This document shows positions 1 through 6,199 of a stretch of DNA of 25,494 bases, piece after piece. The stretch is taken from positions 1 through 25,494 of the forward strand of contig CAVJIN010000021.1 in NCBI GenBank assembly GCA_963649615.1, in the 5' to 3' direction. Made by a program: the position numbers and the translations under genes. Source of the stretch: UBA9732 sp963649615 (GTDB lineage Bacteria > Spirochaetota > Spirochaetia > Sphaerochaetales > Sphaerochaetaceae). Each line of letters starts with the position of its first letter. The stretch's first letter is position 1. The notes below the pieces were generated by a model. It was not told where the DNA came from. It did not search any database and worked only from the letters and a program-made list of their open reading frames with translations.

Positions 1-12
1 ATTTGTCATCAT
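1..12 (-). CDS. Start of a probable sugar ABC permease (partial)
   Basis: On the minus strand, two consecutive ATG codons (12-10 and 9-7) follow the stop of the upstream ATPase by 8 bases, with the G-rich Shine-Dalgarno-like AAGGGGGC between them. Only four codons (Met-Met-Thr-Asn) lie inside the window, so no domain can be seen. The role as permease is inferred from position: in RbsA/MglA-type importers the ATPase gene is normally followed by the membrane-permease gene. Confidence 0.5.
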
Positions 13-20
13 CAGCCCCC

Positions 21-1526
21 TTAAATCATATAATCAATAAGACCATGCTCAGTGAGCCCCTCACTTCTGTGAGCTTCATGAGTAACCTGTCCATCTTTCA
101 TAATCAAAACTCTGTCACAAAGACCAATAAGTTCTGGCAACTCTTCTGAAATCAAAATAATGGACTTTCCAGCCTTCTTCATTTCATAGAAAAGCTTATA
201 CATAGAAGCCTTAACGCCAACGTCAATACCTCTAGTTGGGCAGTCAAGAATAAGAATATCGGCATCAGAAGCAACCCATTTACCAAAGACTACCTTTTGC
301 TTATTTCCACCAGAAAGCGTATTTACCAAATAATGCTTACCGGCACACTTAATAGACAAATCTTGAATTTGTTTATCAACGTATGCATTCTCTTTCTTTC
401 CAGAAATCAAATTTGCAAACCATCTATTAACCCTATAACCAGTAGAAGCAATATTTTCAAAAATTGTAGCAGAAAGGCCCAAAGATTCAGTATCTCTGTT
501 CTTGGAAACATATGCCATCTTGCATGCTATTGCATCCTCAGGACTCGTAACTTTTGCGCCACGAGCCAATACAGATCCGTCCAACACCTTTTCAATACCA
601 AAAATAGCCTTACCAACATCATGCATTCCACAATCAGAAAGACCACCAAGCCCTAGAATCTCACCCTTGTGAAGTTCCAGGGTAAAGCACAAAAGTTTTT
701 CTAGGGTTGTAATACAATCGGCCTTTAAGACTACTTCATCTGAGTAGCCATCCATGTCATTTCTGTAGTAATCTCCCTTAATTTCACGGCCAACCATCAT
801 TTTTCTGATGATATTTGGCTCATATTGAGATCTTTCAAGAGTGCCAATGATTACACCATCACGTAAAACTGTAAGGTTATCACACTGAGCCATCATTTCA
901 TCTAAGTCGTGAGAAATAAACAAAACGCATTTATTTTCTTTGCGCTGTTTATCCATAACCTTGTATAAGAATTCACGACCCTCAAGAGAAAGAGCTGTTG
1001 AAGTTTCATCAACAATAAGAAGATCTGGTTTCCAGTAAAGACATTTAACAATCTCAATGATCTTGCGCATTTGCATATCAAGAAGACCTGTTCTGTCAGA
1101 AGCCTTAAACTCTTTAACACCAAGTTCATCCAATAGCTCTTGGGCAGCAAGTGTCAACTTTCTCTTATCAACAAAAGGTCCCTTTGAAAAAAGTTTTTCA
1201 TGACCTAAAAAGATATTCTCAGCAACTGAAATATTATGAATAGTTCCAGACTCTTGAACAATCATTCCAATACCATGTTCTTGAGCTTCCAACATGGTTT
1301 GAGGCTTCCAATCCTGTCCCTTATAAACCATGCTTCCCTGAGATGCAGGCTGCATTCCAGCAATGATGGAAGAAACAGTAGACTTGCCACTTCCGTTTTC
1401 TCCTATAAGCCCATAGACCTTCCCTCTTTCAAGAGAAAAAGAAACATCTTTGAGCGCAATAGTCACGCCAAAGTTCTTGTACATGTTTCTTACTTCAAGT
1501 AGCATTTCATGCTCAGTTGATTGCAT
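21..1526 (-). CDS. Sugar/nucleoside-type ABC transporter ATPase, two fused ATPase domains
   Basis: The 501-residue protein has the tandem ATPase layout of RbsA/MglA/XylG or nucleoside importers and would energise a cytoplasmic-membrane permease. Domain 1 has Walker A GENGSGKST (42-50) and Walker B ending in DE (173-174), but its signature is degenerate (about 147-160). Domain 2 has a degenerate Walker A (about 290-310), an intact LSGGNKQ signature (404-410) and Walker B LILDCPTRGIDVG, where Cys429 stands at the usual catalytic Glu. The one complete composite site therefore joins Walker A/B of domain 1 with the signature of domain 2. ATG 1526 has the Shine-Dalgarno AGAGAGG upstream. It is divergent from an AraC regulator, which probably controls it. 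The substrate cannot be told from sequence. Confidence 0.88.
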   Translation of the reverse strand: MQSTEHEMLLEVRNMYKNFGVTIALKDVSFSLERGKVYGLIGENGSGKSTVSSIIAGMQPASQGSMVYKGQDWKPQTMLEAQEHGIGMIVQESGTIHNISVAENIFLGHEKLFSKGPFVDKRKLTLAAQELLDELGVKEFKASDRTGLLDMQMRKIIEIVKCLYWKPDLLIVDETSTALSLEGREFLYKVMDKQRKENKCVLFISHDLDEMMAQCDNLTVLRDGVIIGTLERSQYEPNIIRKMMVGREIKGDYYRNDMDGYSDEVVLKADCITTLEKLLCFTLELHKGEILGLGGLSDCGMHDVGKAIFGIEKVLDGSVLARGAKVTSPEDAIACKMAYVSKNRDTESLGLSATIFENIASTGYRVNRWFANLISGKKENAYVDKQIQDLSIKCAGKHYLVNTLSGGNKQKVVFGKWVASDADILILDCPTRGIDVGVKASMYKLFYEMKKAGKSIILISEELPELIGLCDRVLIMKDGQVTHEAHRSEGLTEHGLIDYMI

Positions 1527-1603
1527 AAGAAAGACCTCTCTTTTGTGGGTCCATCAAAACCCCTTTTTCTCTTAAAGTCTAAAGCACCATTTTTCAGCCG
1601 TAA

Positions 1604-1642
1604 ATTGCATTTTTTTCATAAAATTATTGCAAATTTTTCCAA
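1604..1642. promoter_or_regulatory. Candidate AraC-family operator: direct repeat with 22-bp period
   Basis: ATTGCA occurs at 1604-1609 and again at 1626-1631. Over 17 bases (1604-1620 against 1626-1642) 13 positions match. A period of about two helical turns is the classic arrangement for two AraC-family half-sites. The repeat lies between the divergent regulator and transporter genes, just upstream of a TATACT -10-like hexamer (1644-1649) for the regulator. It could serve both autoregulation and transporter control. No consensus -35/-10 pair for the ATPase gene was found, which would suit activator dependence. Confidence 0.45.
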
Positions 1643-1678
1643 TTATACTGAAAATAAAAACAAAAAGAGGAAGATTAT

Positions 1679-2458
1679 ATGAGCTTTGACATTAGAAAAG
1701 GAAATTATCTATTCAAGCACTCACTAGACCTAGAACCGGATAACAACCGCGAAAACTTCAAAGAGCACTACCATCCAAGCTACGAATTGCTGTACTTTAT
1801 CAGAGGAAAAGCAGATTTCACATTGCGGCAACAAATCTACCACCTGCAACATCACAGCCTACTTCTCATAAAGCCCGGCGACTACCACAATATCATCATC
1901 AAAGAAATTGTCCCATACGAGCGTATGGTCATTCGCTTCTCCCCAAACGACATTCCCGCTGATCTCAACGCAAAGCTCTCCACATGTCCTAATGTGTTTG
2001 AAATCCAGAACTCGCTACTAGACCACGAATTCCTCTGCTTAGATAACTATGCCGATATTCTTGATTCAGAGATTAAAGAACAAATCTTTTTTGCAGAACT
2101 CATAATTATCCTTACACTCTTGACTAATTCCCATAACTTAAGAAAAAAAGAAGATACAATTAACACTTCAGTTGCACGAATAATTGAATGTATAGACTCA
2201 AATCTTGTAAACATTCAAACAATAAATGACATAGCAACAAAAATTAGAATGTCCCCTTCTACCATCAACAAGGTATTCTTAAAACATATGCAAACACCGG
2301 TTATGAGTTATGTAAGAACCCAAAAATGTATGCTGGCGAAAAACCTTATGATATCAGGAATACCAGCAAATGAAGCAGCCCTGCAATCAGGATTTGAATA
2401 TTACTCAACCTTCTACAGGGCTTATAAAAATGTATTTGGCGTTGCGCCAACAGACTAA
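1679..2458 (+). CDS. AraC-family transcriptional regulator
   Basis: The 259-residue cytoplasmic regulator has an N-terminal cupin-type effector domain (about 25-110; His/Pro/Glu-rich start HYHPSYELLYFIRG and a KPGDYH turn) and a C-terminal double helix-turn-helix (about 165-258). The HTH includes INDIATKIRMSPSTINKVF and the second-helix region AALQSGFEYYSTFYRAYKNVFG, the usual AraC pattern. The start ATG has the Shine-Dalgarno AGAGGAAG about 6 bases upstream. It is transcribed away from the sugar ABC ATPase gene and most likely senses that transporter's substrate. Its stop codon lies three bases from the stop of the convergent ATPase gene at 2462, with no terminator between them. Confidence 0.9.
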   Translation: MSFDIRKGNYLFKHSLDLEPDNNRENFKEHYHPSYELLYFIRGKADFTLRQQIYHLQHHSLLLIKPGDYHNIIIKEIVPYERMVIRFSPNDIPADLNAKLSTCPNVFEIQNSLLDHEFLCLDNYADILDSEIKEQIFFAELIIILTLLTNSHNLRKKEDTINTSVARIIECIDSNLVNIQTINDIATKIRMSPSTINKVFLKHMQTPVMSYVRTQKCMLAKNLMISGIPANEAALQSGFEYYSTFYRAYKNVFGVAPTD

Positions 2459-2461
2459 AAA

Positions 2462-3256
2462 TTAGGACAACAAAGTTCTGTCTGATAAAATCTCATCGCC
2501 ACTAGCTTTGGCAAACTCATTCATGAGAGCAGAGACCGTAAGATTTTTCTTCTCATCTCCACTGATGTCTAAGATAATCTTTCCATTGTGCATCATAAGA
2601 AGTCTGTTACCGTAGCGGATTGCATCCCTCATGTTATGAGTAACCATTAAAGTCATAAGGTGGTTTTCTTCAACAATCTTGTCTGACAAAGACAAAACCT
2701 TATCTGCAGTTCTAGGATCAAGAGCAGCAGTATGCTCATCTAATAGAAGAAGCTTAGGCTTATTCATAGTAGCCATGAGCAAAGTCAATGCCTGTCTTTG
2801 GCCGCCAGAAAGAAGTTTTACTTTTGTTGTAAGCCTATCTTCCAAGCCAAGACCCAAAGTAGAAAGAAGGCTCTTGTACTCTTCTCTCTCCTGTTTTGTA
2901 ATTCCAATACCAAGACCACGCTTTTGACCCCTACGCTTTGCAAGCGCCAAGTTTTCTTCAATTTGCATATTACCGGCAGTGCCCATCATTGGATCTTGGA
3001 AAACTCTACCAATGATGGATGCACGCTTATATTCACATAAATTAGTAACATCCACATTGTCTACACATATAGAACCATCATCAACAGGCCACACACCAGC
3101 TATAGCATTTAACAAAGTAGACTTTCCTGCTCCGTTTCCACCTATAACCGTGACAAAATCACCATCATTAAGATGTAAATTTAGACCATTAAAAACAACC
3201 TTCTTATTAATAGTATTTGGCAAAAAAGTTTTATGAAGATTTGTAATATCAAGCAT
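2462..3256 (-). CDS. ABC transporter ATPase of the PF04392-linked (TrpXYZ-like) importer
   Basis: This 264-residue single-domain ATPase has Walker A GGNGAGKST (39-47), Q-loop FQDPMMG (about 86-92), signature LSGGQRQ (149-155), Walker B LLLLDEHTAALDP (D173, E174) and an H-loop His. The ATG at 3256 is preferred to the in-frame ATG at 3337 because TAAGGAGTT (3261-3269) sits just upstream and the longer form would overlap the permease. The permease stop lies inside that ribosome-binding site, so the genes are probably translationally coupled. It is the third gene of the transporter operon and powers the adjacent permease. The attenuator upstream suggests an aromatic amino-acid substrate. Confidence 0.88.
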   Translation of the reverse strand: MLDITNLHKTFLPNTINKKVVFNGLNLHLNDGDFVTVIGGNGAGKSTLLNAIAGVWPVDDGSICVDNVDVTNLCEYKRASIIGRVFQDPMMGTAGNMQIEENLALAKRRGQKRGLGIGITKQEREEYKSLLSTLGLGLEDRLTTKVKLLSGGQRQALTLLMATMNKPKLLLLDEHTAALDPRTADKVLSLSDKIVEENHLMTLMVTHNMRDAIRYGNRLLMMHNGKIILDISGDEKKNLTVSALMNEFAKASGDEILSDRTLLS

Positions 3257-3266
3257 GATCAACTCC

Positions 3267-4181
3267 TTAACGTGCAAGCTTAATATGCTTCTGGGAATAT
3301 TTAGCTGACCAATATGGAATAGCCAAGAAAAGCGCAACTATCAAAGCAGAAAGCAACTTAAGAAGGTTAGTATTAAGACCCAACCATAGGACAATCTGAA
3401 TGACTAGATAGTAAATTACAGCTCCCAAGGAAACTCCCAAAAGCTTAAGTCCAAAGTTGTGAAAAATTTTGCCAAAAAGAACATTGCTAATGATGACCGC
3501 AGCAAGCCCAATAACAATAGCACCACGGCCCATATTCACATCAACAGAGCCCTGATATTGAGCAAACAACGCAGAAGATAAGGCCACAATGCCATTTGAG
3601 AGCATCAAACCAATGCGTGTACAATGGTCTACATTAATACCTTGAGCCTTAGCCATGTTAACATTACAGCCGGTTGCTCTGAGAGAACAACCAAGCTCAG
3701 TACCAAAAAACCAGTATAAGAAACCAATCAATAAGGCAGTAATAACAAGAAGCATTAGAATTGGATTATCCAAGCTTAAATGCCTAACGTTTCTAGCACT
3801 AACAATCAAGTTGTACTTAGTAACGTTAATACCCTGGTTAGCCTTAAAACCCATAATCCAAAGGTTAATAGAATACAAAGCCAACTGAGTTAAAATACCT
3901 GCCAAAATTGCAGGAATACCCATACAAGTCTTAAACACTCCGGTAATAAAACCAGCAATCATGCCAGCAATAACGGCACATAACATAGCAACCCAAACAT
4001 TGACACCATTAATCATTAACATAACGCAAACGGCACCGCCGGTAGCCATAGTTCCATCAACCGTCAAATCCGATACATCCAACACCTTGTATGTCAAATT
4101 AACACCAATGGCCATAATTCCCCAAATCAAACCTTGGGCAACTGCACCAGGTAAAGCACTAAGCAATGTAGTAATACTCAA
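3267..4181 (-). CDS. ABC transporter permease, TrpY-like, probable TTG start
   Basis: This hydrophobic protein of about 304 residues has some eight predicted membrane segments. The hallmark N-terminal run GLIWGIMAIGVNLTYKVLDV followed by DLTVDGTMATGGA is typical of permeases paired with PF04392 binding proteins and resembles branched-chain/sugar BPD permeases. The frame is open to an ATG at 4253, which would overlap the upstream gene by 49 bases. GGAGGAT at 4186-4192 lies six bases before a TTG at 4181-4179, and a start there removes a charged, non-homologous-looking leader and begins directly at the first membrane helix. TTG is therefore the preferred start. It is the middle gene of the importer operon. 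Confidence 0.85.
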   Translation of the reverse strand: MSITTLLSALPGAVAQGLIWGIMAIGVNLTYKVLDVSDLTVDGTMATGGAVCVMLMINGVNVWVAMLCAVIAGMIAGFITGVFKTCMGIPAILAGILTQLALYSINLWIMGFKANQGINVTKYNLIVSARNVRHLSLDNPILMLLVITALLIGFLYWFFGTELGCSLRATGCNVNMAKAQGINVDHCTRIGLMLSNGIVALSSALFAQYQGSVDVNMGRGAIVIGLAAVIISNVLFGKIFHNFGLKLLGVSLGAVIYYLVIQIVLWLGLNTNLLKLLSALIVALFLAIPYWSAKYSQKHIKLAR

Positions 4182-4204
4182 AACAATCCTCCAAACTGCA
4201 AAAA

Positions 4205-5158
4205 TTAAATTGCCTTGTAATCTCCAGGAACACTTACGCCCAAAATAGAACAAAGCTCTGCATTGTATTCTTTTGTAAAGCCAGGAGAATACTGAATTGG
4301 CATAGAAGAAACTTCTGCTTCACCCTTAAGAATAGAAACAGCCATCTCACCTGTCTTAACACCAAGGTCATAGTAGCTAATTGAAAGAGTAGCCACACCA
4401 CAACCTTTACAAATACCTTCCTCTCCAGCAATTACTGGAACCTTATTAGGCTCAACCACATTTCTAATAGTTTGAGTACAGGAGGCAGCTGTGTTATCTG
4501 TAGGAATGTAGATAACATCACTCCAAGCACAGGCATTTTCTGCAACAGAAGCTACATCATTGGAGTCCGCAAAAGCAAAATCCTTACATTCAATTCCTTT
4601 TGCCTGAAGAATTTCTCTAATAACGTCTACTTGATATGAGGAGTTAGCCTCAGCCGAGCAATACAAAAGTCCAACTTTCTTGGTCTCTGGAAAGAGCTCC
4701 AAAATCATGGCTGCTTGCTGGTCTAGAGGGGCAAGATCACTTGTGCCAGAAATATTTGTACCAGTCACGCCAGAAAAATTACTCACACCAAGAGCTGTAC
4801 CATAATCAGTGACACTTGTACCCAAAATTGGAATATCCCCAGTAGCTGCCTGAGCTGCTTGAAGAGCAGGTGTTGCATTGGCCATGATTAAATCCACATT
4901 TGAGGACACAAAACCGTTCACAATGGTAATACATGTGGCCGAATCTCCAGACGCATTTTGCTCCAAGATAGTCACATCATCCCCAAAAGCCGCCACCAAG
5001 GCATCTTTAAAGCCCTGAGTTGCTGCATCCAAGGCATCATGCTGCACCAGTTGACAAATTCCCACCGTGTACTTGGATTTGCTTTCGCCACTTCCACCAG
5101 CAAACGCACTAGTCACACACAAAATTGCAACTACCAAAATTAGCCCGATTTTTTTCAT
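4205..5158 (-). CDS. Periplasmic substrate-binding protein, PF04392 (TrpX-like)
   Basis: The 317-residue secreted binding protein starts with a Sec signal peptide (MKKIGLILVVAILCVTSAFA) with likely cleavage after residue 20. No lipobox Cys follows, so it should be soluble periplasmic rather than a lipoprotein. Two alternating alpha/beta lobes are visible (VGICQLVQHDALDAATQGFKDAL at the start; KVGLLYCSAEANSSYQV and the ANACAWSDVIYIPTDNTAAS hinge region), matching the ABC_sub_bind family. In Firmicutes this family includes tryptophan/tyrosine transporters. ATG 5158 is preceded by AAGGAGCGGA. It is the first gene of the operon, 17 bases downstream of a Phe/Tyr leader-peptide attenuator terminator. 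Confidence 0.88.
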   Translation of the reverse strand: MKKIGLILVVAILCVTSAFAGGSGESKSKYTVGICQLVQHDALDAATQGFKDALVAAFGDDVTILEQNASGDSATCITIVNGFVSSNVDLIMANATPALQAAQAATGDIPILGTSVTDYGTALGVSNFSGVTGTNISGTSDLAPLDQQAAMILELFPETKKVGLLYCSAEANSSYQVDVIREILQAKGIECKDFAFADSNDVASVAENACAWSDVIYIPTDNTAASCTQTIRNVVEPNKVPVIAGEEGICKGCGVATLSISYYDLGVKTGEMAVSILKGEAEVSSMPIQYSPGFTKEYNAELCSILGVSVPGDYKAI

Positions 5159-5175
5159 ATTCCGCTCCTTAAAGT

Positions 5176-5203
5176 AAAAAAAAAGTTCTCCGTCTGGGAG
5201 AAC
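5176..5203 (-). terminator. Attenuator terminator in the ABC importer leader
   Basis: On the minus strand the transcript reads GUUCUCC (5203-5197), a five-base loop CAGAC (5196-5192), GGAGAAC (5191-5185) and nine U residues (5184-5176). This is a perfect 7-bp stem with a U-run, a standard intrinsic terminator. It sits between the leader peptide and the binding-protein gene. Its left arm and loop can instead pair with the upstream segment 5229-5238. Confidence 0.9.
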
Positions 5204-5238
5204 CTTAATAGATTTGAAAAACTTTCAACTCTCAGACG
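5191..5238 (-). promoter_or_regulatory. Antiterminator helix competing with the attenuator terminator
   Basis: RNA from 5238-5229 (CGUCUGAGAG) can pair with 5200-5191 (CUCCCAGACG): nine of ten positions pair, with one A-C mismatch. The second strand contains part of the terminator's left arm and all of its loop, so the two structures exclude each other. The intervening loop holds a 6-bp hairpin (UUGAAA/UUUCAA, 5228-5223 with 5219-5214) that would stack beside it. The first strand spans the last base of leader codon 24, codon 25 and the stop codon, so a ribosome reaching the stop would cover it. Confidence 0.75.
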
Positions 5239-5309
5239 AAGTAGTGAGGACAACTAAAGTAATAATAGAAAGAGAACTCGTATGATGAATTAAATAGCAC
5301 GTTTTTCAT
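5232..5309 (-). CDS. Phe/Tyr-rich leader peptide of a transcription attenuator
   Basis: A 25-codon open frame starts at ATG 5309 and ends at TGA 5234-5232. It is preceded by the strong Shine-Dalgarno AGGAGGAG (5324-5317). Ten of the 25 residues are aromatic Phe or Tyr: Phe6, Tyr10, Phe12, Phe14, Tyr15, Tyr16, Tyr17, Phe18, Tyr23 and Phe24. The run at codons 14-18 is Phe-Tyr-Tyr-Tyr-Phe. A ribosome stalled there would end a few bases short of the antiterminator strand at 5238-5229, leaving it free; one that finishes translation would cover it. This is the geometry of the trp, phe and his leader peptides. The peptide itself probably has no function beyond its translation. Confidence 0.85.
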   Translation of the reverse strand: MKNVLFNSSYEFSFYYYFSCPHYFV

Positions 5310-5352
5310 ATTTATTCTCCTCCTAAGATTTCTAATGCATAAATTTGCATTC

Positions 5353-5382
5353 TGTATACACCACAGTCCAAGATTCTGTCAA
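5353..5382 (-). promoter_or_regulatory. Sigma-70 promoter of the importer leader
   Basis: On the minus strand, a perfect -35 TTGACA (5382-5377) is followed after 18 bases by -10 TATACA (5358-5353). Transcription should start near 5346, about 37 bases before the leader-peptide ATG. It lies between the end of the APH-like kinase gene and the leader peptide, so the importer has its own promoter. Confidence 0.75.
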
Positions 5383-5437
5383 TTAAGTTTTAGAAAAAAG
5401 TTTCAAATCTCACATATTTGTTATTTTACCAACAAAA

Positions 5438-6190
5438 TCACTCGTATTCGACAACATCAGCCCAATGATAAAGGAACTCACGCTCCTTTTCATTGCCCTT
5501 AACGCTCTGAGAAGCAGCTACAATTGGCATCCATTTCTGAACGTATTGCTTTGGAGTATCGCTCTTTTCGCAGAAAAGATCCAAATACTTGTTGGCAGTC
5601 TCCTCATCTCCAGAGAGACAGAACATAAGGTATGTCCGAGCAACGTCTGCAGAGGCATTACCCTGTGTAGCATGTGCCCAGTCAATAATGTAAGGCGTGC
5701 CATCTGGAGTAATGATGACATTAGATGGGTTAAAGTCGCCATGACAAAGCTTGACATGCTTAGGCATACCACTAAGGCGCATTTTAAGCTCATATTTTAC
5801 TGTAGCAGAAAGAGTTGTTTCAGTAATCTTTCTCTTCATCTTGTCTCTGAGCTTGTTAAGAAGAGGACACTTAAGAGCGTGCATACTAATTTGAAGATCA
5901 ACAAAGTCATTCAAATACTTGTCCTTCTTCTCTGGATTTTCTTCCATAAGCTGAGCAAGAGTCTTACCTTCAATGTAATCATAAACAATGGCCCATCTGC
6001 CGTCTTCTATAGGCATTACACCATAAATCTTTGGAATGTGAAGCCATGTTTCCTCTACTCTAGCCTGATTGAGAGCTTCATTAAGGATATCGGCCTTAGA
6101 AAAGCTCTTGTCAAAGACTTTGTAGCACTTGTTGCCATCTCTGTAGATAGTCTTGTGTTTTCTGGTTGCAATTACGTTATCAAGATTCAT
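5438..6190 (-). CDS. APH/choline-kinase-like phosphotransferase
   Basis: This 250-residue protein has the aminoglycoside/choline kinase fold. The catalytic segment LCHGDFNPSNVIITPDG contains Asp152 and Asn157, and IIDWAHA supplies the metal-binding Asp170. The N-terminal lobe has the hinge-like segment AIVYDYIEGKTL. It would transfer phosphate from ATP to a small hydroxylated or amino substrate in the cytoplasm; the substrate cannot be predicted. ATG 6190 has the Shine-Dalgarno GGGGGC overlapping the adhE stop region, so translation is probably coupled to adhE. No good terminator was seen after its stop. Resistance activity should not be assumed, since many spirochaete and clostridial paralogues of this kind are housekeeping kinases. 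Confidence 0.8.
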   Translation of the reverse strand: MNLDNVIATRKHKTIYRDGNKCYKVFDKSFSKADILNEALNQARVEETWLHIPKIYGVMPIEDGRWAIVYDYIEGKTLAQLMEENPEKKDKYLNDFVDLQISMHALKCPLLNKLRDKMKRKITETTLSATVKYELKMRLSGMPKHVKLCHGDFNPSNVIITPDGTPYIIDWAHATQGNASADVARTYLMFCLSGDEETANKYLDLFCEKSDTPKQYVQKWMPIVAASQSVKGNEKEREFLYHWADVVEYE

Positions 6191-6199
6191 GTTAGCCCC

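Noticed and set aside
5176..5346. T-box or tandem riboswitch as the explanation of the importer leader
   Set aside because: No T-box AGGGUGGNACCGCG-like motif and no large aptamer. The leader is too short, and the peptide plus antiterminator account for it.
5438..6190. Antibiotic resistance by aminoglycoside phosphotransferase
   Set aside because: The fold is APH-like, but nothing in the sequence or context indicates an aminoglycoside substrate or mobile origin.
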